From: Hydrogenophaga palleronii NBRC 102513
GTDB lineage: Bacteria; Pseudomonadota; Gammaproteobacteria; Burkholderiales; Burkholderiaceae_C
DNA length: 64,000 nt
Direction of reading: 5' to 3'
Assembly (NCBI RefSeq): GCF_001571225.1
Contig: NZ_BCTJ01000003.1
Span: 166,915 to 230,914, forward strand
Below are positions 46,010-54,430 of this stretch, piece after piece. The notes beneath the pieces were generated by a model, which saw nothing but the letters and a program-made list of their open reading frames with translations, was not told where the DNA came from and ran no database searches. The position numbers and the translations under genes are program-made. How positions within the stretch are numbered: position 1 is the stretch's first letter; each line of letters opens with the position of its first letter.

Positions 46010-46834
46010 TCACTCTTTGTAGTAAACGATCTGGTGCGTAGTCACCAGCAGCAGGCCGGCCTCGTTCCAGAGCTGCGCGGTCTGGTCGAAAAAGCCGTTG
46101 CGAAACACCTGGCCACGCGCCTGCGCCAGCAACCAGCCGCTGCCGGTGGCGGCGAGCTCGGCCGCACCAGCGTGGAAGTACACCGTCATCGACACCGTGC
46201 CGGTGGGCACCGGTTTGGCGCGGCGCAGCCAGACGCGCGGGTAGAACACATCGGCCAGTGCCGACAGGCTGGGGAAGTCGAGCGCACGGCCGGGCTCGTC
46301 GCGCACCCACATCTGCAACAGGCTGGTGTCGCCCTGGCCGTCCCAGCGTTCGGGGATGCTGCCGGTGACGAAACGCATGCCGTAGCGCTGCGGCCAGGCC
46401 ACATGGGGTGCGATGTTGGCCTGCGCCACGCGGTCGGGCGGGGGAACGGCCGGCATCGGCTCGTCGTCCACGCTCCAGGTCTCGCGCCGCACGGCGGTCA
46501 CCGCACTGGCGGTGAGCACGGTGGCGGGCTCACCTTGCGCGTCGGGCTGGGTGATCTCCAGCAGCCAGTGCTGGGTGGATCGGTTGGTGCGCACAGGCCG
46601 CGCCATGAGCGTGAAGGCCCCATCGGCCAGCGCTGCCGCGTAGTTCACCGTGAGCGAGATCGGTTCACCCAGGCGCTGCGGGTGCAGCATCACCGCCTGC
46701 ATGGCGGTGGCCGCCGTGATGCCACCGAACGGCCCCACCATGTTGCCGTAGGCCGGCGAGGTGGCGCCGCTGTAGGTGTGCGGGCCGGCGGGCGTGAGGG
46801 CGATGGCCTGATCGAAGGGGTGCGGTGTGGTCAT
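46010..46834 (-). CDS. Acyl-CoA thioesterase family protein (TesB-like double hotdog)
   Basis: A 274-residue protein with two hotdog halves. The N-terminal half has NMVGPFGGITAATAMQAV and the C-terminal half LLQMWVRDEPGRALDFPSL with the hydrophobic helix, followed by ADVFYPRVWLRR. It should hydrolyse acyl-CoA esters in the cytoplasm. It is 171 bp downstream of fadA in the same direction, with a GC-rich repeat between, so it may be the last member of the beta-oxidation group. Confidence 0.8.
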   Translation of the reverse strand: MTTPHPFDQAIALTPAGPHTYSGATSPAYGNMVGPFGGITAATAMQAVMLHPQRLGEPISLTVNYAAALADGAFTLMARPVRTNRSTQHWLLEITQPDAQGEPATVLTASAVTAVRRETWSVDDEPMPAVPPPDRVAQANIAPHVAWPQRYGMRFVTGSIPERWDGQGDTSLLQMWVRDEPGRALDFPSLSALADVFYPRVWLRRAKPVPTGTVSMTVYFHAGAAELAATGSGWLLAQARGQVFRNGFFDQTAQLWNEAGLLLVTTHQIVYYKE

Positions 46835-46920
46835 GCGAAGAGTTTGCTGGAGGCACTCTGGATTTCAGGTCCACAACGCGACAGACTGGCCGGCGCGAGG
46901 CAACACCATCCAGAGATGAC

Positions 46921-47005
46921 AAGGGTCCGGCTCCGCCGGCCCAAGTCATCGCCCCCCCTCACAGGGGGGTGACGCGCTGCAAGCGCGGCGCGGGGGGGAG
47001 CGCCG
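46921..47005 (-). repeat. GC-rich hairpin repeat 3' of fadA (copy R2)
   Basis: It abuts the thiolase stop. On the minus strand it has CCCCCCCGCGCCGCG, a CCCCCC...GGGGGG hairpin (top-strand 46951-46969), the GGCCGGCGGAGCCGG module and ends TCTCTGG near 46911. Copies at 51571 and 56258 share this order and end. Confidence 0.7.
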
Positions 47006-48214
47006 TCACACCCTTTCGAAAATGCCCGCGGCGCCCTGCCCCATGCCCACGCACATCGTCACCATGCCGTACTTCTTGTTGTGCCGCTTGAGCGCGTGCA
47101 CCACGGTGGCCGAACGGATGGCGCCGGTGGCACCCAGCGGGTGGCCCAGCGCAATCGCGCCGCCCATGGGGTTGACCTTGCTCGGGTCCAGGCCCAGGGT
47201 GTTGATGACGGCGAGCGACTGCGCGGCAAACGCTTCGTTGAGCTCGATCCAGTCGATCTGGTCCTGCGTGAGGCCGGCGTACTTCAGCGCGGCGGGAATC
47301 GCCTCGATCGGGCCGATGCCCATCAGGTGCGGCGGCACGCCGCGCGAGGCGTAGCTCACGAAGCGCGCCAGCGGCGTGAGGCCGAAGCGCTTGATGGCGG
47401 CTTCGCTGGCGAGGATGAGCGCACCCGCGCCATCGCTGGTCTGCGAGCTGTTGCCAGCCGTCACCGAGCCGCGTGCGGCGAACACGGTGCGCAGCTTCGC
47501 CAGGCCTTCGATGGAGGTGTCGGGCCGCGCGCCTTCGTCCAGGCTCACGGTGCGGGTGCTCGTGGTGACTTCTGCGCTCTCCAGGTCCACACTGCGCTCG
47601 GTCACTTCCACCGGCGTGATCTCGTCGCTGAACTCGCCGTTCTTCATGGCGAGCATGGCGCGCTGGTGCGACTGCAGGGCGAAGGCATCCTGCGCTTCGC
47701 GCGAGACCTTCCACTTCTGCGCCACCTTCTCGGCCGTGAGGCCCATGCCGTAGGCGATGCCGTAGCTCTCCACGTCGTCGGTGTTGCTGAAGATGGTGGG
47801 CGAGAGGCTGGGCGAGTTGCCCATCATCGGCACCATGCTCATGCTCTCGGTGCCGGCGGCGATCATCACGTCGGCCTCACCCACTCGGATGCGGTCGGCC
47901 GCCATCTGCACGGCCGACAGGCCGGAGGCGCAGAAGCGGTTGACGGTGATGCCACCCACGCTGTTGGGCAGGCCGGCCAGGATGGCGCCGATGCGCGCCA
48001 CGTTCAGGCCTTGTTGTGCCTCGGGAATGGCGCAGCCGCAGATCACGTCTTCGATGGCCTTCGGGTCCAGGCCGGGGGCTTGTGCGAGTGCGGAGCGCAG
48101 CGCGAGGGCCAGCATGTCGTCCGGGCGCAGGTGCTTGAAGGAACCCTTGTGCGAACGGCCGATGGGGGTGCGGGTGGCGGCGACGATGTAGGCGTCTTGG
48201 ATCTGTTTGCTCAT
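47006..48214 (-). CDS. fadA: Acetyl-CoA acyltransferase (thiolase, FadA)
   Basis: A 402-residue thiolase. Catalytic Cys95 lies in NRFCASGLSAV, His358 in GHPLGATG and Cys388 in CVGMGQGAAG. NEAFAAQS carries the Asn-Glu-Ala-Phe motif. It cleaves 3-ketoacyl-CoA to acetyl-CoA in beta-oxidation. Its ATG at 48214 overlaps the stop of the DUF559 gene as ATGA, and its CAGGAA ribosome site lies just outside the left inverted repeat, so the inserted element kept thiolase translation intact. fadN lies upstream. Confidence 0.92.
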   Translation of the reverse strand: MSKQIQDAYIVAATRTPIGRSHKGSFKHLRPDDMLALALRSALAQAPGLDPKAIEDVICGCAIPEAQQGLNVARIGAILAGLPNSVGGITVNRFCASGLSAVQMAADRIRVGEADVMIAAGTESMSMVPMMGNSPSLSPTIFSNTDDVESYGIAYGMGLTAEKVAQKWKVSREAQDAFALQSHQRAMLAMKNGEFSDEITPVEVTERSVDLESAEVTTSTRTVSLDEGARPDTSIEGLAKLRTVFAARGSVTAGNSSQTSDGAGALILASEAAIKRFGLTPLARFVSYASRGVPPHLMGIGPIEAIPAALKYAGLTQDQIDWIELNEAFAAQSLAVINTLGLDPSKVNPMGGAIALGHPLGATGAIRSATVVHALKRHNKKYGMVTMCVGMGQGAAGIFERV

Positions 48215-48666
48215 GATGGTTCCTGGTTGTCTTGCCCCCTCTCCCGCTGGCGGGAGAGGGTTGGGGTGAGGGCCTGCAACGTCTGCCAGATCTTCTCCAG
48301 CACGGCAGGGGTTTCGTTCATGACTTCATGGTTCCAGAAGCGGATCACGATGAGGCCCTGGCTTTTGATCAGTTCAGTTCTCTTCTGGTCGTAGGCATGC
48401 TGATCGCTGTGCTGCCAGCCATCGACCTCGATGACCAGACCGGCTTCGAGACACACAAAGTCGAGGATGTAAGGCCCCAGCGGTCGTTGACGGCGAAACT
48501 TGAAGCCCTGGAAACGACGTCCTCGAAGCTGTTGCCACAGCAGGGCCTCGGCTTCGGTAGTGCGTGTCCTCAGTTCACGCGCATGCGCCTTGGCGTCCGC
48601 CCTCACCCCAACCCTCTCCCGCTCGTGGGAGAGGGGGCAAGTCATGTCGGCCTCGGCAGACTTCAT
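48211..48666 (-). CDS. DUF559 (Vsr-like endonuclease fold) protein
   Basis: A 151-residue protein from the ATG at 48666, 4 bases after the fadN stop; an inner start at 48645 is possible. The core LRTRTTEAEALLWQQLRGRR, then FKFRRQRPLGPYILDFVC, IEVDGWQH and IRFWNHEVM are DUF559 hallmarks, with Asp, Glu-x-Asp and His residues laid out as in very-short-patch-repair-type nucleases. Residues 1-25 and the last 20 are encoded by the inverted repeats (SHERERVGVRAD and TPTLSRQRERG). The stop overlaps fadA as ATGA. Its activity has not been established; a role in mobilising its own repeats is a possibility. Confidence 0.8.
   Translation of the reverse strand: MKSAEADMTCPLSHERERVGVRADAKAHARELRTRTTEAEALLWQQLRGRRFQGFKFRRQRPLGPYILDFVCLEAGLVIEVDGWQHSDQHAYDQKRTELIKSQGLIVIRFWNHEVMNETPAVLEKIWQTLQALTPTLSRQRERGQDNQEPS
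48231..48273. repeat. Left inverted repeat of the DUF559 element
   Basis: Contains the perfect hairpin CCCTCTCCCGC/GCGGGAGAGGG with a 2-base loop, followed by TTGGGGTGAGGGC. It is the inverse of 48599-48641. Confidence 0.9.
48599..48641. repeat. Right inverted repeat of the DUF559 element
   Basis: Reads GCCCTCACCCCAACC then a 9-bp hairpin stem CCCTCTCCC/GGGAGAGGG with a 6-base loop, ending GGGCAAG. It matches the inverse of 48231-48273 except at the loop. Confidence 0.9.
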
Positions 48667-48670
48667 GCGC

Positions 48671-51070
48671 TCAGTTCCGCACCGGCTTGCCCGTGTTCAA
48701 CATCCCCAGAATCCGCTCCTGCGTCTTCGGGTGCACGATCAGCGAGCAGAAAGCCTGGCGCTCCAGCGTCATCAGATACTCCTCGCTCACCAGCGTGCCG
48801 GCTTCCACGTCGCCGCCGGTGACCACGTTGGCGATCAGCGAAGCGATGTGGAAATCGTGCTGGCTGATGAAGCCACCGTCGCGCATGTTGACGAGGCTGC
48901 CCAGGATGGTGGCCTTGCCGTCGCGGCCGGCCACCGGGAACAGGCGCTTGTGCGGTGCACGGTAGCCGCCGTTGAACAAGCCCTTGGCTTCGTTGATCGC
49001 CACGTACAGCAGCTCGTCCTTGTGCGGCACGATCACGTCGGAATGCAGCACGTAACCGAGCTGGCGCGATTCGATGGCGCTGGTGCCCACCTTGGCCATC
49101 GCCGCGGCGGTGAAGCCTTCGGTGAGGAAGGGCAGCAGGTCCTTGCCCGTCGAGGTCTCGGCGTTTTCGGCCGCGCGGCGGGCGATGTAGGTGAGGCCGC
49201 CGGCACCCGGCACCAGGCCCACACCCACTTCCACCAGGCCGATGTAGCTCTCCATGTGCACCACGCGGCGCGCGCTGTGCACCGCCATTTCGCAGCCACC
49301 GCCGAGCGCCAGGCCGCGCACGGCGGACACCACCGGCACGTTGGCATAACGCAGGCGCAGCATGGTCTGCTGCATGAAGCCTTCGGCGTCTTCGATCGCG
49401 GCCACGCCCACGGCCATGAAGGCCGGCAGCATGGCCTGCAGGTCGGCACCGGCGCTGAAGGGCTCGTCGCCCGACCAGATCACCAGGCCCTGGTATTCCT
49501 TCTCGGCCAGGTCCACCGCCGCCATCAGGCCTTCGCACACCTCGGGGCTGATGGCGTGCATCTTGGTCTTGATGCTGGCGATGAGCACCTGCTCGTCCAG
49601 CGTCCAGAGGCGGATCGAATCGTTCTCTTCCAGCGTGCTGCCGGCCGTCTCGAACTTCGGCCCGGCTTCGCCGAGCAGCAGTTCGGGGAAATGCTGGCGC
49701 TGGAACACCGGCAGTTGCAGGCGGCCTTCGAACGCGCCCTTGCCCGGGTTCCACGAACCCTGCGCCGTGTGCACGCCACCGGCCTCGGCCACCGGGCCCT
49801 TGAACACCCACTCGGGCAGCGGCGCCTTGCTCAATGCCTTGCCGGCGTCGATGTCCTCCTGGATCATCTTCGCCACCTCCAGCCAGCCGGCTTCCTGCCA
49901 GAGTTCAAACGGGCCCTGCTTCATGCCGAAGCCCCAGCGCATGGCCTGGTCGACATCGCGCGCGGTCTCGGCGATGGTGGCCAGGTGCACGGCGGCGTAG
50001 TGGAAGCTGTTGCGCAGGATGGCCCAGAGGAACTGGCCCTGCGGGCCTTCGGCGTTGCGCAGCAGCTTCAGGCGTTCGGCGGCCGGGCGCTTGAGCATGC
50101 GGCCGTACACCTCGTCGGCCTTCTCGCCGCCGGGCACGTACTCGCCACTCGCCAGGTCAAAGCGCAGGATGTCGCGGCCCACCTTCTTGTAGAAACCCGC
50201 CTTGGCCTTCTGGCCCAGATTGCCGGCGTCGATCAGCGCCTTGAGCACCGGCGGCGTGCCGAAGCTGTCGTAGAACGGGTCGGTGTCGAGGCTCAGGTTG
50301 TCCTGCAGCGTCTTCACCACATGGGCCATGGTGTCCAGGCCCACCACGTCGGCGGTGCGGAAGGTACCGCTGCTGGCGCGGCCCAGGCGTTTGCCGGTGA
50401 GGTCGTCGACCACGTCATAGGTGAGGCCGAAGTTCTCCACCTCTTTCATCGTCGCCAGCATGCCGGCGATGCCGATGCGGTTGGCCACGAAGTTGGGCGT
50501 GTCCTTGGCACGCACCACGCCCTTGCCGAGGCCACTGGTGACGAAGGTCTCCAGGTCGTTGAGGATCTGCGGTTCGGTGGTGGGCGTGGCGATCAGCTCC
50601 ACCAGCGTCATGTAACGCGGCGGGTTGAAGAAGTGGATGCCGCAGAAGCGCGGCTTGATGGCTTCGGGCAGAGCCTCGCTGAGCTTGGTGATCGACAGGC
50701 CCGAGGTGTTGGACGCGACGATGGCGTGTTCGGCAATGAACGGCGCGATCTTCTGGTACAGGTCGAGCTTCCAGTCCATGCGCTCGGCGATGGCCTCGAT
50801 GATCAGGTCACAACCGCGCAGCTGCTCCATGTGCTCTTCGTAGTTGGCCTGGCCGATCAGGTCGGCATCGGTCGCCACGCCCAGCGGCGAAGGCTTGAGC
50901 TTCTTCAGGCCTTCCACCGCGCGGGTGACGATGCCGTTCTTCGGTCCTTCCTTCGCAGGCAGGTCGAACAACACCACCGGCACCTTGACGTTGACCAGGT
51001 GCGCGGCGATCTGGGCACCCATCACGCCGGCGCCGAGCACGGCGACTTTCTTCACTTGAAATCGGTTCAT
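48671..51070 (-). CDS. fadN: 3-hydroxyacyl-CoA dehydrogenase/enoyl-CoA hydratase (FadN-type)
   Basis: A 799-residue protein from the ATG at 51070 (MNRFQVKKVAVLGAGVMG). The NAD-binding GAGVMG is at 13-18, the 3-hydroxyacyl dehydrogenase domains fill about the first 400 residues (HFFNPPRYMTLVELI), and a crotonase-type hydratase domain lies near the C-terminus (PFSAGADLQAM, LALGGGCEMAVHSAR). The domain order (dehydrogenase first) and length match FadN of fadNAE operons rather than FadB. It hydrates enoyl-CoA and oxidises 3-hydroxyacyl-CoA. fadA follows after the inserted element, fadE precedes. Confidence 0.9.
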   Translation of the reverse strand: MNRFQVKKVAVLGAGVMGAQIAAHLVNVKVPVVLFDLPAKEGPKNGIVTRAVEGLKKLKPSPLGVATDADLIGQANYEEHMEQLRGCDLIIEAIAERMDWKLDLYQKIAPFIAEHAIVASNTSGLSITKLSEALPEAIKPRFCGIHFFNPPRYMTLVELIATPTTEPQILNDLETFVTSGLGKGVVRAKDTPNFVANRIGIAGMLATMKEVENFGLTYDVVDDLTGKRLGRASSGTFRTADVVGLDTMAHVVKTLQDNLSLDTDPFYDSFGTPPVLKALIDAGNLGQKAKAGFYKKVGRDILRFDLASGEYVPGGEKADEVYGRMLKRPAAERLKLLRNAEGPQGQFLWAILRNSFHYAAVHLATIAETARDVDQAMRWGFGMKQGPFELWQEAGWLEVAKMIQEDIDAGKALSKAPLPEWVFKGPVAEAGGVHTAQGSWNPGKGAFEGRLQLPVFQRQHFPELLLGEAGPKFETAGSTLEENDSIRLWTLDEQVLIASIKTKMHAISPEVCEGLMAAVDLAEKEYQGLVIWSGDEPFSAGADLQAMLPAFMAVGVAAIEDAEGFMQQTMLRLRYANVPVVSAVRGLALGGGCEMAVHSARRVVHMESYIGLVEVGVGLVPGAGGLTYIARRAAENAETSTGKDLLPFLTEGFTAAAMAKVGTSAIESRQLGYVLHSDVIVPHKDELLYVAINEAKGLFNGGYRAPHKRLFPVAGRDGKATILGSLVNMRDGGFISQHDFHIASLIANVVTGGDVEAGTLVSEEYLMTLERQAFCSLIVHPKTQERILGMLNTGKPVRN

Positions 51071-51101
51071 TGGTTTTCCATGGTTGCTTTGCCGGGCGTG
51101 T

Positions 51102-51539
51102 TCATTCCACACGCAGCCACACTTGGGTTCGATAGAACGGGCCGATGTAGCCGCGCATCTCCAGCTTCTTGCCGCCGTCCACCGGCTTGAGGCGCGAGCG
51201 GTAGACCTTGCCGTTGTTCGGGTCAACGATGTCGCCGCCGTCGTACACGGTCTTGTCGTCCGTGCTCTGCTTGAGGTTGCGCAGGATGGTCATGCCCAGA
51301 ATGGGCTTGTCCTTGCGTTCGTCGGTGCACTTGTCGCACACCGCATCGGCCTTGGTCGCGGGATCCAGAAACTTCTCGATGGTGCCGCTGTAGACACCGT
51401 TGGTTTCCTGGATGCGCACCAGGGACTTCTCTTTTTTCGTGTCGTCGTCGATCGTCTTCCACAGGCCCACGGGCGACATCTGAGCGAACGCGTGGCCAGT
51501 GAGCGCAAGAAGCGAAACAGCAAACGTTGTCTTGATCAT
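51102..51539 (-). CDS. DUF2147 exported protein
   Basis: A 145-residue protein with a signal peptide to about residue 19 (AFA/QM). The mature part starts SPVGLWKTIDDDTKKEKSLVRI and ends MRGYIGPFYRTQVWLRV, the DUF2147 pattern of a small periplasmic beta-barrel-like domain. CDKC (a pair of cysteines) may form a disulfide. It sits between fadE and fadN with an AAGGAG ribosome site. Its role is unknown. Confidence 0.85.
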   Translation of the reverse strand: MIKTTFAVSLLALTGHAFAQMSPVGLWKTIDDDTKKEKSLVRIQETNGVYSGTIEKFLDPATKADAVCDKCTDERKDKPILGMTILRNLKQSTDDKTVYDGGDIVDPNNGKVYRSRLKPVDGGKKLEMRGYIGPFYRTQVWLRVE

Positions 51540-51570
51540 CGAAGTCTCCTTGGTGTGAAAAGTTTTCTAC

Positions 51571-51652
51571 CAGAGACACCGCGGAACCGGCTTTGCCAGC
51601 CCGCTGGTGTCGTCCCCCCTGAGGGAAGCCGCGAAGCGGCGCAGGGGGGAGC
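51571..51652 (-). repeat. GC-rich hairpin repeat 3' of fadE (copy R3)
   Basis: It begins 5 bases after the fadE stop. On the minus strand: CCCCCCTGCGCCGCTTCGCG, GGGGGG, then GGCAAAGCCGGTTCCGCGG and an end TCTCTGG. It is the clearest copy; the CCCCCC/GGGGGG pair encloses CCGCTTCGCGG. Confidence 0.75.
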
Positions 51653-51657
51653 TCATT

Positions 51658-53454
51658 TCACGCGAGAGCCGCGTCGGTGTCCATGAGGACTTTCGAACCC
51701 GCGCGCGCGGTCCGCATCAGCGACGCCGTCTCGGGGAACAGCTTGGCGAAGTAGAAACGCGCGGTCTGCAGCTTGGCGGTGTAGAACGGGTCGGTGTTGC
51801 CAGCGGCGATCTCGCGCAGGGCCACCTGCGCCATGCGGGCCCAGAAGTAACCGAACACCAGGTGGCCGGCGACGCGCAGGTAGTCCACCGCGGCGGCACC
51901 CACTTCGTCGGCGTTCTGCAGGCCCTTGAAGCCGATCTCGGTGGTGAATTTGGTGATCTGCTCACCCAGCACCGCCAGCGGGTTGATGAACTCGGCCATC
52001 TTCTCGTTCACGCCCTCTTCCATCACCAGCGCGCCGACCAGCTTGCCAAACTTCTTCAGCGTGGCGCCGTTGTTGCCCAGCACCTTGCGGCCCAGCAGGT
52101 CCAGGCTCTGGATGGTGTTGGTGCCTTCGTAGATCATGTTGATGCGGGCATCACGCACGAACTGCTCCATGCCCCATTCCTTGATGTAGCCATGGCCGCC
52201 GAACACCTGCTGGCACTGCGTCGCCGCGTTGTAGCCGTTGTCGGTGAGGAAGGCCTTGGTGATGGGCGTGAGCAGCGAGAGCATCTCGTCGCTGTCCTTG
52301 CGCACCTTCTCGTCGGGGTGGTTGTGCGCCTTCTCGAGCAGCACGGAACAGAAAATCGCCAGTGCGCGGCCACCTTCGGCGTAGGCCTTGGCGGTGAGCA
52401 GCATCTTGCGCACGTCGGGGTGCACGATGATCGGGTCGGCCGGCTTGTCCTTGGCCTTGGGGCCGGTCAGCGAGCGCATCTGGATACGGTCTTTCGCGTA
52501 AGCCAGGGCATTCTGGTAGGCCACTTCGGTCAGGCCGAGCGACTGGTTGCCCACGCCCAGGCGGGCCGCGTTCATCATCACGAACATGGCCTGCATGCCC
52601 TTGTTGGGCTGGCCGACGATGGTGCCGATGGCGCCGTCGATCACGATCTGCGCGGTGGCGTTGCCGTGGATGCCCATCTTGTGCTCCAGGCCGCCGCAGT
52701 AGATGCCGTTGCGCTCGCCCAGCGAGCCGTCGGCCTTCACGTTGAACTTGGGCACGATGAACAGGCTCACGCCCTTGATGCCGGGCGGCGCGTCGGGCAG
52801 GCGGGCCAGCACCAGGTGGATGATGTTCTCGGCCATGTCGTGTTCACCGGCGCTGATGAAGATCTTGTTGCCGGTGAGCTTGTAGGTGCCGTCGGCCTGC
52901 GGTTCGGCCTTGGTGCGCATCAGGCCCAGGTCGGTGCCGCAGTGCGGTTCGGTCAGGCACATGGTGCCGGTCCATTCGCCGCTGGTCATCTTCGGCAGGT
53001 AGGTCTTCTTCTGCTCGTCGGTGCCGTAGGTGTGCAGCGCGGCGTAGGCGCCGTGCGTGAGGCCGGGGTACATGGTCCAGGCCTGGTTGGCCGAATTCAT
53101 CATTTCGTAGAAGCACTGGTTCACCACCAGCGGCAGGCCCTGGCCGCCAAAGGCCGGGTCGCACGACAGCGCGGCCCAGCCGCCTTCCACGTAGGTCTTG
53201 TAGGCGTCCTTGAAGCCGGTGGGCGTCTTGACCTCGTGCGTCTTCTGGTCGAGCGTGCAGCCTTCGGTGTCGCCGCTGATGTTGAGCGGGAAGATCACCT
53301 GCGAGGCGAACTTGCCGGCCTCTTCCAGCACCGCGTTGATGGTGTCGACATCGACCTCGGCATGCTGCGGCATGCCCTTGAAATCGTCGGTGACCTTGAG
53401 CACTTCGTGCATCACAAACTGCATGTCTCTCAGGGGCGGGTTGTAAACGGGCAT
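51658..53454 (-). CDS. fadE: Acyl-CoA dehydrogenase, FadE-type (about 600 residues)
   Basis: A 598-residue flavoprotein from the ATG at 53454 (MPVYNPPLRDM). CLTEPHCGTDLGLMRTKA and YKLTGNKIFISAGEHD mark the middle domain, VFGGHGYIKEWGMEQFVRDARI and MIYEGTNTIQSLDLL the C-terminal domain with the catalytic Glu in YEGT. An extra C-terminal region of about 120 residues is typical of this long subclass (YngJ/FadE of fadNAE). It oxidises acyl-CoA to enoyl-CoA. A TetR gene lies 40 bp upstream. Confidence 0.9.
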   Translation of the reverse strand: MPVYNPPLRDMQFVMHEVLKVTDDFKGMPQHAEVDVDTINAVLEEAGKFASQVIFPLNISGDTEGCTLDQKTHEVKTPTGFKDAYKTYVEGGWAALSCDPAFGGQGLPLVVNQCFYEMMNSANQAWTMYPGLTHGAYAALHTYGTDEQKKTYLPKMTSGEWTGTMCLTEPHCGTDLGLMRTKAEPQADGTYKLTGNKIFISAGEHDMAENIIHLVLARLPDAPPGIKGVSLFIVPKFNVKADGSLGERNGIYCGGLEHKMGIHGNATAQIVIDGAIGTIVGQPNKGMQAMFVMMNAARLGVGNQSLGLTEVAYQNALAYAKDRIQMRSLTGPKAKDKPADPIIVHPDVRKMLLTAKAYAEGGRALAIFCSVLLEKAHNHPDEKVRKDSDEMLSLLTPITKAFLTDNGYNAATQCQQVFGGHGYIKEWGMEQFVRDARINMIYEGTNTIQSLDLLGRKVLGNNGATLKKFGKLVGALVMEEGVNEKMAEFINPLAVLGEQITKFTTEIGFKGLQNADEVGAAAVDYLRVAGHLVFGYFWARMAQVALREIAAGNTDPFYTAKLQTARFYFAKLFPETASLMRTARAGSKVLMDTDAALA

Positions 53455-53494
53455 GGGGAACTCCTGTGCTGGGTTTGTGAAAAGGCGAAAGGGA

Positions 53495-54202
53495 TCAGCC
53501 CTGCGCTTTGCGCGCAGCGGCTGAGGTGTGGCGGGCGGGCGTGGCGGCGGCCGGAGTGCGGCTGTAGCGTTCGACGATGCCCTCGAACGCGCGCAGGGCG
53601 CGTTGCACCGAATCGGGACTGCGCAGGAAACGCGCTTCGTAGTGCAGCGCGAGAATCTGCGCGTGGATTTCAAAGGCCATCTGGGAGGCGTCGGTGTCGG
53701 CCGCCAGGTGGCCCTCTTCGATGGCGATCTCGACCGCGCGGCGCATGGCGGTGAGCCAGGTGTTGACCGAGCTGGCCAGCGCATCGCGCACCGGGCCGGG
53801 CCGGTCGTCGAACTCGACCGCGCCGCTGATGTAGATGCAGCCCGAGTCGATTTCGACCGAGGTGCGTTTCATCCAGTTGTCGAACAGCTTGCGCAGCCGC
53901 GGCAGGCCACGCGCGGCCCCCATGGCCGGGTAGAACACCTCTTCCTCGAAGCGCGTGTGGTACTCGCGGATGACGGAAATCTGCAGCTCTTCGCGCGAGC
54001 CGAAGTGGGCGAACACGCCCGACTTGCTCATCTGCATGACCTCGGCCAAGGCGCCGATGGACAGGCCCTCGAGCCCGATCTGGGTGGCCAGGCCGAGCGC
54101 GGCATCGACGATGGCGGCCTTGGTCTGCTGGCCCTTCTGCAGCGGCTTGTGTGCCGTGCTGTCGGCGCGCGCGCGCCGCGATGGCGTCGGCATCGAGCTC
54201 AT
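53495..54202 (-). CDS. TetR/AcrR family regulator of the fadE-fadN-fadA group
   Basis: A 235-residue regulator from the ATG at 54202 (MSSMPTPSRR). HTH IGALAEVMQMSKSGVFAHF lies near residues 48-66. The C-terminal domain has the GCIYISGAVEFDDRPGPVRD pattern seen in TetR_C groups of acyl-CoA-responsive regulators. Its start overlaps a 22-codon leader by 4 bases and a 26-bp palindrome lies about 100 bases upstream. Position upstream of fadE suggests it controls beta-oxidation genes. Confidence 0.83.
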   Translation of the reverse strand: MSSMPTPSRRARADSTAHKPLQKGQQTKAAIVDAALGLATQIGLEGLSIGALAEVMQMSKSGVFAHFGSREELQISVIREYHTRFEEEVFYPAMGAARGLPRLRKLFDNWMKRTSVEIDSGCIYISGAVEFDDRPGPVRDALASSVNTWLTAMRRAVEIAIEEGHLAADTDASQMAFEIHAQILALHYEARFLRSPDSVQRALRAFEGIVERYSRTPAAATPARHTSAAARKAQG

Positions 54203-54267
54203 GCCGGCACGTCCATGCGGCGCACGGCGGTGGCGGAAGGCTGGAGGCGGGTCTGCGCAACGCTCAT
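54199..54267 (-). CDS. 22-residue leader peptide coupled to the TetR gene
   Basis: An ATG at 54267 with an AGGA ribosome site opens MSVAQTRLQPSATAVRRMDV and ends at a TGA that overlaps the TetR ATG (ATGA). The TetR start itself has no good ribosome site, so translation may depend on this leader. Confidence 0.55.
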   Translation of the reverse strand: MSVAQTRLQPSATAVRRMDVPA

Positions 54268-54299
54268 GCGATCGGTCCTGGTTGAAGGGCTGAAAAAAG

Positions 54300-54325
54300 C
54301 GACCGCTCGAATAATCGAACGGTCG
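54300..54325. promoter_or_regulatory. 26-bp palindromic operator upstream of the TetR gene
   Basis: Arms CGACCGCTCGA (54300-54310) and TCGAACGGTCG (54315-54325) are inverted with one mismatch around ATAA. The AT-rich TACTATTTTTA stretch beside it could hold a promoter. The symmetry is far above chance for this region. Confidence 0.7.
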
Positions 54326-54430
54326 TACTATTTTTACCGCAAAACCGGGCTGGTGCGCAAACGCGCTGCGATTTGTGTGCGTTTTGTCTAGGGGCCGCGA
54401 CCTAAAACGGCGCGGCGGCGTCCGCAACCG

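Larger units (their letters stand above)
48231..48641 (-). mobile_element. DUF559-carrying element bounded by 43-bp inverted repeats, inside the fadN-fadA operon
   Basis: Left arm 48231-48273 and right arm 48599-48641 are inverted copies matching at about 40 of 43 positions; the mismatches fall at the hairpin tip. Each arm also folds on itself (11-bp and 9-bp stems around CCCTCTCCC). The 411-bp unit encodes nearly all of a DUF559 protein, whose N- and C-terminal tails are translated from the arms. No target duplication is evident. Calling it mobile is an inference from structure. Confidence 0.6.

Noticed and set aside
48231..48641. Inverted repeats considered as a CRISPR remnant or integron site
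   Set aside because: Only two copies in inverted orientation, no regular spacers, and no integrase or Cas gene nearby.
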